Assembly: GCA_002869165.1 (NCBI GenBank)
Contig: PKTK01000001.1
Location: 248,001 to 312,000 of the forward strand
Source: Candidatus Parcubacteria bacterium
GTDB taxonomy: Bacteria > Patescibacteria > ABY1 > BM507 > UBA12075
Reading direction: 5' to 3'
Length of the DNA: 64,000 nt
Part shown: one piece after another, positions 49,169 through 58,675 of the stretch
Position numbering within the stretch: the stretch's first letter is position 1
Layout of the letters: the number at the start of each line of letters is the position of its first letter
Program-made: the position numbers and the translations under genes
Notes under the pieces: generated by a model
What the model was told of the DNA's origin: nothing
Seen by the model: the letters and a program-made list of their open reading frames with translations, nothing else
The model's database searches: none

Positions 49169-49963
49169 ATGAAAGGAATAATACTCGCAGGAGGAACAGC
49201 TACCAGGCTTTTTCCTCTTACAGCGACAACCTCAAAACAACTTTTACCTGTTTATGACAGGCAAATGATTTTTTATCCCTTGAACCTTCTTGTGAAAGCA
49301 GGTATCAAGGATATTTTAGTAATTGTAGCACCAGAGCACTCTGGGCAGTTTTTGAATTTACTAGGATCAATTTTTGATAAGTTTGATATTCGACTTGAAT
49401 TCAAAGTGCAAAAAGTACCCAAAGGTTTAGCCGAGGCTTTTATTTTGGGAGAAGATTTCATAGATGATGAACCTGTGACTATGGTGCTAGGTGATAATAT
49501 TTTTGAAGATGATTTCTCTCTTGATATCAAAAATTTTAAAGAAGGCGGTCTTTTGTTTGCCAAAAAAGTCAGTGATCCAGAAAGATTTGGTGTTGTTAGG
49601 TTTGACGATGAAGGCAAGGCAGCTCAGATCAAAGAAAAACCTGAAGAATGGATCTCAGATTTTGCCATTACTGGTTTGTATGTCTTTGATAATGAAGTTG
49701 TGAAAGTAGCCAAGGAGGTAAAGCCAAGCGAACGAGGCGAAAAGGAAATTACAGAGATTCATAATCATTATTTGGGTAAAGGGAACTTAAATGTTGCTAT
49801 GTTGAAGGGTGCTTGGCTAGACGCTGGAACTTTCGATACTTTGCTTGAAGCTGGTAATATAGTAAAAGAAAAAGCCATCTATAAAAATTTTGACCCTATT
49901 ATTGATGAAGCTATTGGAGAGTTTAATGCTGAACTAAAAGCAATAGCAAAGAAAAGACTATAA
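49169..49963 (+). CDS. rmlA: Glucose-1-phosphate thymidylyltransferase
   Basis: This enzyme makes dTDP-glucose from dTTP and glucose-1-phosphate. The nucleotide site is GIILAGGTATRLFPLT (3-18), with KQLLPVYDRQMI after it, then the acidic MVLGDNIFEDDF and GAWLDAGT. At 264 residues it is shorter than the 290-residue enterobacterial form. Its stop overlaps the HD-domain gene by one base. It pairs with rmlB upstream. Confidence 0.88.
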   Translation: MKGIILAGGTATRLFPLTATTSKQLLPVYDRQMIFYPLNLLVKAGIKDILVIVAPEHSGQFLNLLGSIFDKFDIRLEFKVQKVPKGLAEAFILGEDFIDDEPVTMVLGDNIFEDDFSLDIKNFKEGGLLFAKKVSDPERFGVVRFDDEGKAAQIKEKPEEWISDFAITGLYVFDNEVVKVAKEVKPSERGEKEITEIHNHYLGKGNLNVAMLKGAWLDAGTFDTLLEAGNIVKEKAIYKNFDPIIDEAIGEFNAELKAIAKKRL

Positions 49964-50622
49964 TGAGAAAGCTTAATGTCGAAATAATTAAAAAAAAGGC
50001 CAAACGCTATTTTAAAAATGCTAGCGGGTGTCATGATTGGGCTCACGTTGAACGAGTTCATAATTTGGCTATGCATATAGCCAAAAAGGAAGGTGCTGAT
50101 CTATTGGTTGTAGAGTTGGCTACTTATCTACATGATATTGGCAGAAAAAGGGAAATGCGTTCCAAAGGAAAAATCTGTCACGCGGAATTTGGTAAAGAAG
50201 AAGCAAAAAAAATTTTGAAATATTACGATATTCCCAAAGATAAGCTTAATAATATATTACATTCTATTATTAGTCATAGATATAGAAATGATGAAGCACC
50301 AAATACTTTGGAAGCAAAGTGTTTGTATGATGCTGATAAGCTTGATTCTTTAGGTGCGGTTGGTATTGGTCGAATATTCTTGTTTGCTGGTTCTAGTTGC
50401 GGTGGGGCACTCTATAGTGGAAAAGAAAAAGAACAGGCTAAAAGTGGAGAATTCAATGATTATTCTATGGATGACACAGCTCCGTTAGAATGGGAAAGAA
50501 AATTAAAATTTGTCAAAGATAAAATGTTAACCAAAACAGGCAGGGAGATAGCTGTAGGACGACATGAGTATATGGAGAGATTTTTTAAAAGATTTTGGCG
50601 AGAAGTTAAGGGTAAAAAATAA
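49963..50622 (+). CDS. HD-domain phosphohydrolase
   Basis: This 219-residue protein has HDWAHVERV near residues 24-32 and the metal-binding HD at 57-58 (YLHDIGRK), then ISHRYR and the distal DADKLD. It is likely a nucleotide or phosphate-ester hydrolase. It overlaps rmlA by one base and continues directly into a GT2 gene, so it is in the sugar cluster, although a link is not proven. Confidence 0.85.
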   Translation: MRKLNVEIIKKKAKRYFKNASGCHDWAHVERVHNLAMHIAKKEGADLLVVELATYLHDIGRKREMRSKGKICHAEFGKEEAKKILKYYDIPKDKLNNILHSIISHRYRNDEAPNTLEAKCLYDADKLDSLGAVGIGRIFLFAGSSCGGALYSGKEKEQAKSGEFNDYSMDDTAPLEWERKLKFVKDKMLTKTGREIAVGRHEYMERFFKRFWREVKGKK

Positions 50623-51567
50623 ATGCAAGAAATTATAAATAAAACTGAATTAGCAATAGGCTTTATTACCTATAACCATCAAACGGCAAAATATTTGCCG
50701 TATTTTTTGGATAGTCTAAATAAGCAGAGTTATAGTAATTTTTTAATATATGTAATAGATAATAGTGACGAAGGAAATAATATTAATAGAGACGTGATTG
50801 CAAGTTCTGGGCTTAATATTTGTTATGAAAAGCAAAGCAAAAACATCGGCTTTGCCCGGGCCTACAATTTAATGATGGAAAAGGCAAGAGAAAATGGGGT
50901 AGATTATTTTTTGGTGCTAAACACAGATATTATTTTTTCAGAAAATGTTATAGAGGAGCTAATGAAAGCCATTAAGGCAGATGAAAAACTTTCTTCGGTT
51001 TGCCCTAAGCTTCTTGAATGGGATTTTGAGAACAGAAAGCAAACAAATATAATTGATTCTTGTGGTATCGTTATGACCAAAGCATTACGCTTTTTAGACC
51101 TAGGTCAGTCAGAGCTTGATAATGGGCAGTATGATGATCGAGAGATATTGGGAGCTAGTGGAGCATTTTCTCTTTTTCGCATGAATGCGCTTAGAAAAAT
51201 TAAAGATGACCATGGTTATTATGATGAGAGAATGTTTATGTATAAAGAAGATTGTGATTTAGCTTATAGATTAAATAAGGCGGGTTTTAAGTCAAGATGT
51301 GTTATCTCGCAGCTTGCCTATCATGACAGGTCGGCTAGAAGTAAAGGGAGAAGATTGATAAATATTTTAAAGAATAGAAAAAGCAAAAATAGACAAATTA
51401 AGCAATGGTCACTTGAAAATCAAATATTGATATTTAAAAAACATTGGTCGGATCAAAATTTTTTGCAAAAAACATCTATTTTATTTCATTTGATGTTCTT
51501 GTTCGTATATATTTTCTTTTTTGAAATGTATTTATTAAGAATATTTTTAATTGCGTTAAAAAAATGA
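50623..51567 (+). CDS. Family 2 glycosyltransferase (rhamnosyl-type)
   Basis: This 314-residue enzyme begins ELAIGFITYNHQTAKYLPYF and contains NIGFARAYN and a DxD-like LVLNTDIIF. The family-2 acceptor motif is EDCDLAYRL. A hydrophobic C-terminal helix (FHLMFLFVYIFFFEMYLLR) suggests membrane association. It overlaps the next GT2 by 4 bp. A rhamnosyltransferase-like role would match rmlA/rmlB nearby, but donor identity is inference. Confidence 0.85.
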   Translation: MQEIINKTELAIGFITYNHQTAKYLPYFLDSLNKQSYSNFLIYVIDNSDEGNNINRDVIASSGLNICYEKQSKNIGFARAYNLMMEKARENGVDYFLVLNTDIIFSENVIEELMKAIKADEKLSSVCPKLLEWDFENRKQTNIIDSCGIVMTKALRFLDLGQSELDNGQYDDREILGASGAFSLFRMNALRKIKDDHGYYDERMFMYKEDCDLAYRLNKAGFKSRCVISQLAYHDRSARSKGRRLINILKNRKSKNRQIKQWSLENQILIFKKHWSDQNFLQKTSILFHLMFLFVYIFFFEMYLLRIFLIALKK

Positions 51568-52424
51568 AACTCTCAATCATTATAGTTTCTTGGAATAAAG
51601 AAAAGAAATTAAAGAAAAACATAGAAGCTATCAAAGCAAGTCGAGTTGATTTTGACTATGAAATTTTTGTAGTGGATAATAATTCGCATGACAATACAGT
51701 TGAGATGATTAGACGGGATTTTCCGCAAGTTAAGTTAATAGCTAATAAGGAGAATTTAGGTTTTGCCCGGGCTAATAATCAAGCAATAAAAAAAGCCAGT
51801 GGTGAGTATATCTTGCTTTTAAATCCTGATATGCTTGTTAAATTAGACACATTACAGAACATGATAGGCTGGTTTGGTAGCAAGGAGAAAGCATGGGTTG
51901 CAGGCTGTCATTTAGTAGACGAAAAGGGGAGAACCATCAAACATGTAAGACTTTTTCCTACGCTATATGATCAAATGATGATAGTATTAAAAATACCACA
52001 TTTCTTCCCTAAAGTTTTAAATAATTATTTATGGGTAGATTTTGATTATAATACAGAATCACAAGTTGATTCTATTCGAGGTGGATTTTTTATGATTCGT
52101 AAAAGTAAATTCGATGGCTTACCGCTTCTTGATGAGCGATATTTTTTGTGGTTTGAAGAAGTTGATTTTTGTAGAATGGTTCGTGAAAAAGGCGGACGAG
52201 TGTATTATACACCAGTAGCCAAGTGCATTGATTATGTGGGACAATCGTTTATCCAGGTAAAAAGATTTAAAACTCAGAAATATTTTAGAGATTCAATGCT
52301 CAAGTACTTTTTGAAATGGCAGGGTACTTTTTCGTTTTTAGTTTTGTATATTGCCTGGATGCCAATTTTGTTTTTCGCTTATTTAGTGGACTTGTTTAAA
52401 ATAAAGACTAAAGCCAAAACATAA
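51564..52424 (+). CDS. Family 2 glycosyltransferase
   Basis: This 286-residue GT2 has LSIIIVSWNKEKKLKKNIEA at the N-terminus, NLGFARANNQ, LLLNPDML for donor/metal binding and EEVDFCRMV. It closely resembles the third and fourth GT2 proteins of the cluster. A C-terminal helix may bind the membrane. It overlaps the previous gene (ATGA) and ends one base before an HD-domain gene. Confidence 0.88.
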   Translation: MKLSIIIVSWNKEKKLKKNIEAIKASRVDFDYEIFVVDNNSHDNTVEMIRRDFPQVKLIANKENLGFARANNQAIKKASGEYILLLNPDMLVKLDTLQNMIGWFGSKEKAWVAGCHLVDEKGRTIKHVRLFPTLYDQMMIVLKIPHFFPKVLNNYLWVDFDYNTESQVDSIRGGFFMIRKSKFDGLPLLDERYFLWFEEVDFCRMVREKGGRVYYTPVAKCIDYVGQSFIQVKRFKTQKYFRDSMLKYFLKWQGTFSFLVLYIAWMPILFFAYLVDLFKIKTKAKT

Positions 52425-52425
52425 T

Positions 52426-53025
52426 ATGCTAGACAAAACTTACAAAAGAGCAAATAAAGATATTAATAAACACATGGTGAAAAAGGCACAGCACAATAAT
52501 GCCATGTGGTTTTATAATCTTCACATTAAAGAAGTAGTTGAGTGTGCTAGACAATTACTCCCTCTATACAATTCCGATGAGAAGGTAGTAACGCTTGCTT
52601 GTTGGCTTCATGATGTAAGTCTTCTTTATGTTGAGTCACAGAATAATATGATTGATGCGCATAAGATTCATCATACGGAAAGCGCTAAAATTGCCGATGA
52701 GTTATTGAAGCCTTATAAAATGGATAAACAAGAAAAAGATTTGATTATTAGTTGTGTGCAGTATCATAGAAATAAGTCAGGCTATCAGCCAAAAAAAACG
52801 GAAGAAAAGATTGTAGCGGTAGCTGATGCTATGTCTCACTTCACCTCACTTTATTATTTTACCTATTTTAAATTTAACCCCAATGATTCCTTAGAGGAAA
52901 TGATCTTAAAGCGAAAAAAACAAATAGAGAAAGATTGGAATAAATTGGATATATTGCCAAAATCAAAAAAAATAGTTAAAGACAAATATTTATTTTTTAA
53001 GGAGCTGATTAATAACTACACTTAG
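52426..53025 (+). CDS. HD-domain protein
   Basis: This 199-residue protein has the HD pair at 62-63 (WLHDVSLL) and a second His region HHTESAKIADELL, then CVQYHRN and a VADAMSHF motif. It is probably a metal-dependent phosphohydrolase, second of its type in this cluster. Its relation to the glycosyltransferases is unknown. The next gene follows after a REP-like element. Confidence 0.8.
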   Translation: MLDKTYKRANKDINKHMVKKAQHNNAMWFYNLHIKEVVECARQLLPLYNSDEKVVTLACWLHDVSLLYVESQNNMIDAHKIHHTESAKIADELLKPYKMDKQEKDLIISCVQYHRNKSGYQPKKTEEKIVAVADAMSHFTSLYYFTYFKFNPNDSLEEMILKRKKQIEKDWNKLDILPKSKKIVKDKYLFFKELINNYT

Positions 53026-53060
53026 TGATTGTAAACAATCTCAAGAGTTATTCTTAATTT

Positions 53061-53173
53061 TTGTCATTCCGAACGGAGCGAGGAATCCCTTAGATGTTGA
53101 AATATAAGCATTTTTACTATTTTGACGTTTAAGGGATCTCTTCAGTCTTTTCCCTCGTTACGAGATGACAAGG
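53061..53173. repeat. REP-like inverted repeat element, about 113 bp
   Basis: The left arm TTGTCATTCCGAACGGAGCG and GAGGAATCCCTTAGA have imperfect inverted partners in TAAGGGATCTCTTC and CCTCGTTACGAGATGACAA on the right. It begins and ends with the same TTGTCAT/ATGACAA motif as the element at 4924-5378 but contains no ORF. Confidence 0.75.
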
Positions 53174-53201
53174 AAGTGTTTGTGAGTAGTATTTTATAGT
53201 T

Positions 53202-54257
53202 ATGAAAAAAATTGCCCTAGTAATAAGTCCTAACTACAAGGACTATGCCAAGAAGTATTTAAAAGAGTGCATGGAGAGTATCCGTGCACAGGTTTTCGAT
53301 GAGGAGATTAAGGTGTTTATCACTGATAACGAAACTAGCCCAGAGTCATATAAATTATTGAGAGAATTAGCTCCAGAAGCAGAGTTGGTTTTAAACAAAG
53401 GGAATGACGGCTTTGCCAAAGGATGTAATGATTCAATTAGATTAGCACTACAAGAAACATTTGATTATATAATGCTTATAAACATGGATACTGTGTGTGA
53501 TAAGTATATGTTACGAAATATTATAGAATACGCAGAGAGAACACCTGACACTGCTATCATTCAAGCTAGGGTAATGCTTTATGATAAACCTGAACGAGTA
53601 AATACAATTGGCAATGAAACTCATTTTTTAGGTTTTGGGTATGGTAATGGTTATAACAAGAAATGTAGTGAGATTATGAATGATGTAAAAGATGAGATAT
53701 TTTATCCTTCTGGCTCAGCCATTTTGATTCGTGCAGAGTCTCTAAATGAAATTGGTTTATTTGATGAAAAAATGTGGATGTATAATGAAGACCAAGATTT
53801 AGGTTGGAAAACATGGTTGGCAGGTCATAATGTTAAGTTGGCAAAGGATGCGGTGATATATCACAAATACGAATTTGCCAAATCAATCAAACAATATTAT
53901 TTCATGGACCGTAATAGAATAATTGAAATTTTGAAAAATTATAAATTTTTAACTTTAGTTTTAATATTCCCAGCCTTTTTTGTAATGGAGTTAGGTTTGG
54001 TTCTTTTTTCCTTGGGGAATGGTTGGTTTAAAGAAAAGCTCAAAGTTTGGAGCTTTTTCTTTCGTCCTAGTACCTGGATTTACTTATACAGGGAAAGATT
54101 AAAAACTAAAGAAATTAGAAAAATCAAAGACAGAGATATACTGAAATTAATGCAAGGGGAGATAAAGTTTCAAGAAATAAATGACTGGAAATTAAAACTT
54201 GCCAATCCCGTATTAAGATGCTATTTTAGTATATTGAAAATAGTTGTTTTTTGGTAA
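53202..54257 (+). CDS. Family 2 glycosyltransferase, 351 aa
   Basis: This is a longer GT2 with ALVISPNYKDYAKKYLKECM, NDGFAKGCND, LINMDTV and the catalytic NEDQDLGWKT. A membrane-proximal C-terminal region (YKFLTLVLIFPAFFVMELGLV) ends in a long tail. It follows the REP element and precedes a palindrome at 54261, so it is probably a separate unit. Donor and acceptor are unknown. Confidence 0.85.
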   Translation: MKKIALVISPNYKDYAKKYLKECMESIRAQVFDEEIKVFITDNETSPESYKLLRELAPEAELVLNKGNDGFAKGCNDSIRLALQETFDYIMLINMDTVCDKYMLRNIIEYAERTPDTAIIQARVMLYDKPERVNTIGNETHFLGFGYGNGYNKKCSEIMNDVKDEIFYPSGSAILIRAESLNEIGLFDEKMWMYNEDQDLGWKTWLAGHNVKLAKDAVIYHKYEFAKSIKQYYFMDRNRIIEILKNYKFLTLVLIFPAFFVMELGLVLFSLGNGWFKEKLKVWSFFFRPSTWIYLYRERLKTKEIRKIKDRDILKLMQGEIKFQEINDWKLKLANPVLRCYFSILKIVVFW

Positions 54258-54260
54258 AGA

Positions 54261-54294
54261 GGTATTAATAGGGTATTAATACCATATTAATACC
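54261..54294. promoter_or_regulatory. 34-bp near-perfect palindrome of GGTATTAATA units
   Basis: Three iterations of GGTATTAATA form a palindrome with one mismatched pair; the centre GGTATTAATACC is itself a perfect palindrome. It begins 3 bp after the preceding stop, followed by TTATTTTAATTTTTAA. It could be a terminator or an operator for the next gene. Confidence 0.6.
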
Positions 54295-54320
54295 TTATTT
54301 TAATTTTTAATTCTAAAAAA

Positions 54321-55142
54321 GTGGATATAAGTATTATAATTTTAAATTACAAATCAAAAGGTTTTGTGATGAATTGTATTAAGTCAATTACAGAGGCTGA
54401 TTTTGAATTTGGAGATAGAAAATTACAATATGAAATAATTGTAGTGGATAATAATTCCGACGATAAGATAAGAGAAATTTTGGCGTGGCAATTTCCGCAA
54501 GTTGTTTTTATTCAAAACGATGTTAATGTAGGCATGGGAGCAGGAAATAATGTGGGAATAAAAAGAGCCAGAGGAAAGTATATAGTTGTAATGAATCCAG
54601 ATACGATTGCTTTTAAAGACACTTTTACCGGACTTTTTAAATTCATGGAGGAAAATAAGCGAGTGGGAGTTGTGGGCCCCAAGCAACTTAACCCTGATAA
54701 AAGTATACAAAATTCCTGTTATCGGTGGCCAACCTTAATGACTCCAATCTATCGCCGAACCCCACTAGGAAATTTTCGATTCGCACAGAAAGACCTAGAC
54801 TCATATTTAATGAAAGATTTTGATCATAATAGTACCAAGGAAGTTGATTGGCTTCTAGGGTCTTTTTTGTTTATCAATAAAAAAGCTTTGGACGATGTTG
54901 GTCTTTTTGACGAAAGATTTTTTATGTATTTTGAAGATATTGATTTTTGCCGGAGATTTTGGCAAAAAGAATGGGAAGTAGTATACTTTCCTCTTGTGTC
55001 AATAATTCACAATCACACAAGAGATAGTGCTAAAACAAGGTGGTATAAGTTCTTTACAAATAAATTAGCCAGACAGCATACGCTTAGTTGGCTGAAATAC
55101 CTTAATAAATGGGGGATTGCAAATAGTGAAAAAAATAAATAA
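54321..55142 (+). CDS. Family 2 glycosyltransferase (GTG start)
   Basis: This 273-residue GT2 starts with GTG: (V)DISIIILNYKSKGFVM. It has NVGMGAGNNVG, VMNPDT for donor binding, and a FEDIDFCRRF acceptor motif. It closely resembles the 51564 protein. Its end overlaps the galU start by 17 bp. It is probably part of polysaccharide synthesis. The GTG start is chosen because the fold begins directly there. Confidence 0.85.
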   Translation: MDISIIILNYKSKGFVMNCIKSITEADFEFGDRKLQYEIIVVDNNSDDKIREILAWQFPQVVFIQNDVNVGMGAGNNVGIKRARGKYIVVMNPDTIAFKDTFTGLFKFMEENKRVGVVGPKQLNPDKSIQNSCYRWPTLMTPIYRRTPLGNFRFAQKDLDSYLMKDFDHNSTKEVDWLLGSFLFINKKALDDVGLFDERFFMYFEDIDFCRRFWQKEWEVVYFPLVSIIHNHTRDSAKTRWYKFFTNKLARQHTLSWLKYLNKWGIANSEKNK

Positions 55143-55983
55143 AGCAGTAATAGCAGTTGCAGGTTCTGGAACAAGATTTTTACCAGCTACTAAGGCACTT
55201 CCCAAGGAAATGTTGCCGATTATTGATAAGCCGATCATTCAATTAGTAGTTGAAGAATTAGTAGAAGCTGGGATTACTAAAATTATTTTTGTAACCAGGA
55301 GTGACAAGAAACCGTTGGAGGACCATTTTGACCATTCAGCAGCTTTGGAGTATGAATTAGATAAATCAGGTAAGACCAATCGCCTGAAAGAAGTAAGTCG
55401 TGTTGCTGAAATGGCAAATTTTGCCTATATAAGACAAAAAGGTCCTTATGGCAATGGAGCACCACTTCTTTCGGCTGCAGATTGGATAAAAGAGACTGAA
55501 GATTTCGTTTATTGCTTTGGTGATGATATTGTAATGTCGTATATATCCTTTACCAAGCAAATGATAAGCGAGTATATGAGACATGGCTCACCAATTATTG
55601 GAGTTCAAGAAGTTCCGAGAGACCAAGTAAATCGTTATGGTATTGTTGAAACAGATAAAGAAAACCGGATGCTTAGCATAATCGAAAAGCCAAGCATAAT
55701 TGAAGCACCATCGAATTATGCAAGTTTTGGGCGCATGATTCTAAATCAAGAAATTCTTGAAATATTAAAAAAGACAGAATGTGGCAAAGACGGTGAACTT
55801 TGGATGACTGATGCTATAAAGGAATATGTGGCTAGGGGTGGAACAATGTACGTGAAGCCTGTTGAAAATGGTCAATGGTATACAACTGGAGATCCAATCA
55901 GTCTATTTAAGGCAAATTTTGTCCAGTGGATGGATCATGGGAGCAAAGAAGAAATTCTTGAATTTGTAAAAGAGTATATTTAA
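55126..55983 (+). CDS. galU: UTP-glucose-1-phosphate uridylyltransferase
   Basis: This enzyme makes UDP-glucose. The N-terminus KKINKAVIAVAGSGTRFLPA with TKALPKEMLPI is diagnostic, followed by FVTRSDKKPLEDHF, FGDDIV and GQWYTTGDP. The GTG at 55126 gives the usual family start (KKIxKAVI); the TTG at 55117 is less likely. It overlaps the GT2 gene and ends at a terminator at 56004, closing the glycan cluster. Confidence 0.93.
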   Translation: MKKINKAVIAVAGSGTRFLPATKALPKEMLPIIDKPIIQLVVEELVEAGITKIIFVTRSDKKPLEDHFDHSAALEYELDKSGKTNRLKEVSRVAEMANFAYIRQKGPYGNGAPLLSAADWIKETEDFVYCFGDDIVMSYISFTKQMISEYMRHGSPIIGVQEVPRDQVNRYGIVETDKENRMLSIIEKPSIIEAPSNYASFGRMILNQEILEILKKTECGKDGELWMTDAIKEYVARGGTMYVKPVENGQWYTTGDPISLFKANFVQWMDHGSKEEILEFVKEYI

Positions 55984-56003
55984 ACAAGAAGTAAATTTTG
56001 TAA

Positions 56004-56036
56004 AAAAAAGATCAGCTTTTGGCTGGTCTTTTTAAT
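56004..56036 (+). terminator. Intrinsic terminator after galU
   Basis: AAAGATCAGC / GCTGGTCTTT (G-U pairs) followed by T5; the A-rich left side could also serve the convergent minus-strand gene at 56047. Confidence 0.8.
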
Positions 56037-56046
56037 TTTGAATATT

Positions 56047-57396
56047 TTACTGAATAAAAGACTTATACAACGTTTTTTTGTCTTCAGCGGTTGTTGTGTA
56101 GTAGAGAATATTACCCTTTTTGTTTAATATCATTTCTTCAATCCCAGTAGTATTTATAATTTTGGTAATACTTCTTTTTTCTCTATTGTCCAGTTCTAGA
56201 ATATATACTCCTTCTACAGTGGAAAATAATATGTAGTTATCACTTGGGTGCCATTTGAGGTCAGTTATTTTTTCACTAATTCTGGTTAATAGTTTTTTCT
56301 CAAGATTGTCTAGGCTAAAAAGCCATATTTCATGACCGTTAGAAAAAATCATTTTTTCATCATAAACCCAATCTAGATATTCAATTCCATAAAGAACGTC
56401 TATCAATGGTCTGATGTTTGAGAAAGGATCAATTAAATAAAGTATTTGGTGCTTTGAATCAATAAGATTGATGAGTCGGTGATCGATTTTTATGAACTCA
56501 TAGTCAGAATAAGGCAAGTCGGTGGAAGCAACTAGATTAAGAGTATTTTGATCAAGCACTTTTAAAGTGTTTTTAGATCCATTTTTTTCAATTATGTAAA
56601 TATAATTATTTTTGATAATAAATGATTGAATGTAATTATTTTCTAAAAGCTCTTGAGTTGAGTTGTTGGAGAAACTGTAAAGAAAAAGTTTGCCATTCAG
56701 ATAAAAATAAAGATTATTACTATTGTTGTAGTCCCAGGCAATATATTCTGAATTATCTGAAATTATATCGGAAATATTTTGGGCTTCTTCCCATTCATTT
56801 ACCTTGAAAAAAAAGTTACTATAAAGAAATTTTTTAGAATTATATGACCAGGCTCCGATATCTTGATAGATATCTTTATTTAATAAAAATTCATTTTGGG
56901 TATTGTTATCTAAGTTGTATAGTTTTATTGTGTTTTCCGTTCTATTGGCCATGTAGCGGTTATCAGGTGAAATATAGATGTCATTAATTGATAAATTGGA
57001 AACAAAACTAGATTCATCATTTTTGAACAAATAGATATCTTCAGCAAAAGTGGTTTGACCTGGTTTTATTTCTAGTTTTTTTTCCCAGGACCAACGACCT
57101 TCCAATTCTACTCTAATTTCATATTCACCAGGAGAAATACCTTTTATTTTAGCAGGTGTTTTAATATAGCTTGATTCATCTTTGATAATTTTACCCCAGA
57201 GTTTTTGAGCAGCTTCATCATTAATATAGATCTTTGCTCCGTTTGGTTCGGTATCAATCACTAAAATACCTGATTTTTGGATTTTAAAACCTGAATCAAG
57301 ATTATATCCCAGGGCATAAAAAATTAGCGTTGGTGTTATTATGAAAAACGCTAATAAAAAAGTAAAGTATAATATTTTTCTTTGTTTTAAAGTCAT
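56047..57396 (-). CDS. PEGA-domain protein with C-terminal propeller-like repeats
   Basis: This 449-residue protein has an N-terminal membrane helix (about 8-28), a PEGA domain (GILVIDTEPNGAKIYIND, ... GISPGEYEIRVELEG) and then repeated short strands typical of a WD40/TolB-type beta propeller (YISPDNRYMANR, LKWHPSDNYILFS). It sits outside the membrane and may bind polysaccharide or protein. It follows murA with no gap on the same strand. Confidence 0.82.
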   Translation of the reverse strand: MTLKQRKILYFTFLLAFFIITPTLIFYALGYNLDSGFKIQKSGILVIDTEPNGAKIYINDEAAQKLWGKIIKDESSYIKTPAKIKGISPGEYEIRVELEGRWSWEKKLEIKPGQTTFAEDIYLFKNDESSFVSNLSINDIYISPDNRYMANRTENTIKLYNLDNNTQNEFLLNKDIYQDIGAWSYNSKKFLYSNFFFKVNEWEEAQNISDIISDNSEYIAWDYNNSNNLYFYLNGKLFLYSFSNNSTQELLENNYIQSFIIKNNYIYIIEKNGSKNTLKVLDQNTLNLVASTDLPYSDYEFIKIDHRLINLIDSKHQILYLIDPFSNIRPLIDVLYGIEYLDWVYDEKMIFSNGHEIWLFSLDNLEKKLLTRISEKITDLKWHPSDNYILFSTVEGVYILELDNREKRSITKIINTTGIEEMILNKKGNILYYTTTAEDKKTLYKSFIQ

Positions 57397-58653
57397 TTAA
57401 ATTCTTTTTATATTTGCCCCAATTGTTGCTAAACGTTCATCAATATTCTCATAACCTCTGTCTATTTGATAAATATTATCAATTTCTGTAGTTCCTTCAG
57501 CAGAGAGAGCAGCAATGATCATAGCAATACCTGCTCTTAGATCAGGACTGGTCAGTTTTTTGCCATATAGTTTACTTGGTCCGTTGATAACTACGCGATG
57601 TGGGTCGCACATTACAATATTAGCTCCCATTTGAGAAAGCATGTCCACGAAAAGTAAGCGTCTATCATAGATGGTTTCGTGAATAATCGAAATGCCTTCC
57701 GCTTGAGTCATTAAAACTGTGTAAGGAGACTGTAAATCAGTAGGAAAGCCAGGGTATTCATGAGTTTTTATACTATTAGCAATCAATTTTTTGTTTTTGA
57801 ATATTTTTATATAATCTTTACCCGTTTCAAATTTTATACCAATTTTGTCAAAGGCAACTAACAAAGCTTTGACGTGTTCTGGTTCGCAATCAGTTATTTT
57901 TAGCTCTGATTTGGTCATGGCAGCTAGGATAGCAAAAGAACCAGTTTCAATTCGATCAGGAATGACTCGGAAATCTTTGGCTGTTATTCTTTTCACACCT
58001 TTGATAGTTATGTTTGGTGTTCCGGCTTCTTCGATCTGAGCCCCACAAGAATTTAAATAGTCAGCTAGAGCTTTAATCTCTGGTTCCATAGCACAGTTTT
58101 CCAAAATAGTTGTACCTTCAGCAAGTACAGCAGTCATCATAAATGTTTCAGTAGCAGTAACAGATATTAAGGGAAAGAAATGACGACAGGCTTTCAATCC
58201 TTCTGTCTTTAATCTATAGAGACCGTCAGATTGTTCAATTTGAGCTCCAAAGGCCTTGAAGCCTTCAATAAATAGATCAATCGGTCTTCCGCCAGCTCCA
58301 ATAACGCATCCTCCAGGATGTGGAAATGAAACTTCTTTGAACCTAGCTAGTAGTGGCCCGACAAACATAATAGAAGCTCTGAATTTATTGGCTAATTTGG
58401 GATTAATATCAGTTTTTTTTATGGTGTCTGTACTTATTTTTGCTTGAGATTCTTTTTTGTCTATGTTAGCTCCCAAATCACTTAAAAGTTCCATTGCTTT
58501 ATCAACATCTTCTATTTTTGGCAAATTAGTGATTTTTATTTCATCACTAGAAAGAATAGAAGCAGGGATTATTTTGAGAGCGGAATTTTTGGCCCCTTTC
58601 ACTGTTATTTCACCTTTTAGTTTATTAGGGCCCTTGATAAGAAATTTTGACAT
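57397..58653 (-). CDS. murA: UDP-N-acetylglucosamine 1-carboxyvinyltransferase
   Basis: This is the first committed enzyme of peptidoglycan synthesis, adding enolpyruvate to UDP-GlcNAc. Lys22 and Asn23 (VKGAKNSALKI) and the catalytic Cys116 in HPGGCVIGAGGRP match the fosfomycin-sensitive form. Later motifs include PDRIETGSF and DLRAGIAMI. It is 418 residues long. It is first in a two-gene operon with a PEGA protein and has a promoter at 58680. Confidence 0.95.
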   Translation of the reverse strand: MSKFLIKGPNKLKGEITVKGAKNSALKIIPASILSSDEIKITNLPKIEDVDKAMELLSDLGANIDKKESQAKISTDTIKKTDINPKLANKFRASIMFVGPLLARFKEVSFPHPGGCVIGAGGRPIDLFIEGFKAFGAQIEQSDGLYRLKTEGLKACRHFFPLISVTATETFMMTAVLAEGTTILENCAMEPEIKALADYLNSCGAQIEEAGTPNITIKGVKRITAKDFRVIPDRIETGSFAILAAMTKSELKITDCEPEHVKALLVAFDKIGIKFETGKDYIKIFKNKKLIANSIKTHEYPGFPTDLQSPYTVLMTQAEGISIIHETIYDRRLLFVDMLSQMGANIVMCDPHRVVINGPSKLYGKKLTSPDLRAGIAMIIAALSAEGTTEIDNIYQIDRGYENIDERLATIGANIKRI

Positions 58654-58675
58654 TTTTTTAATTAATTTATTCTAA

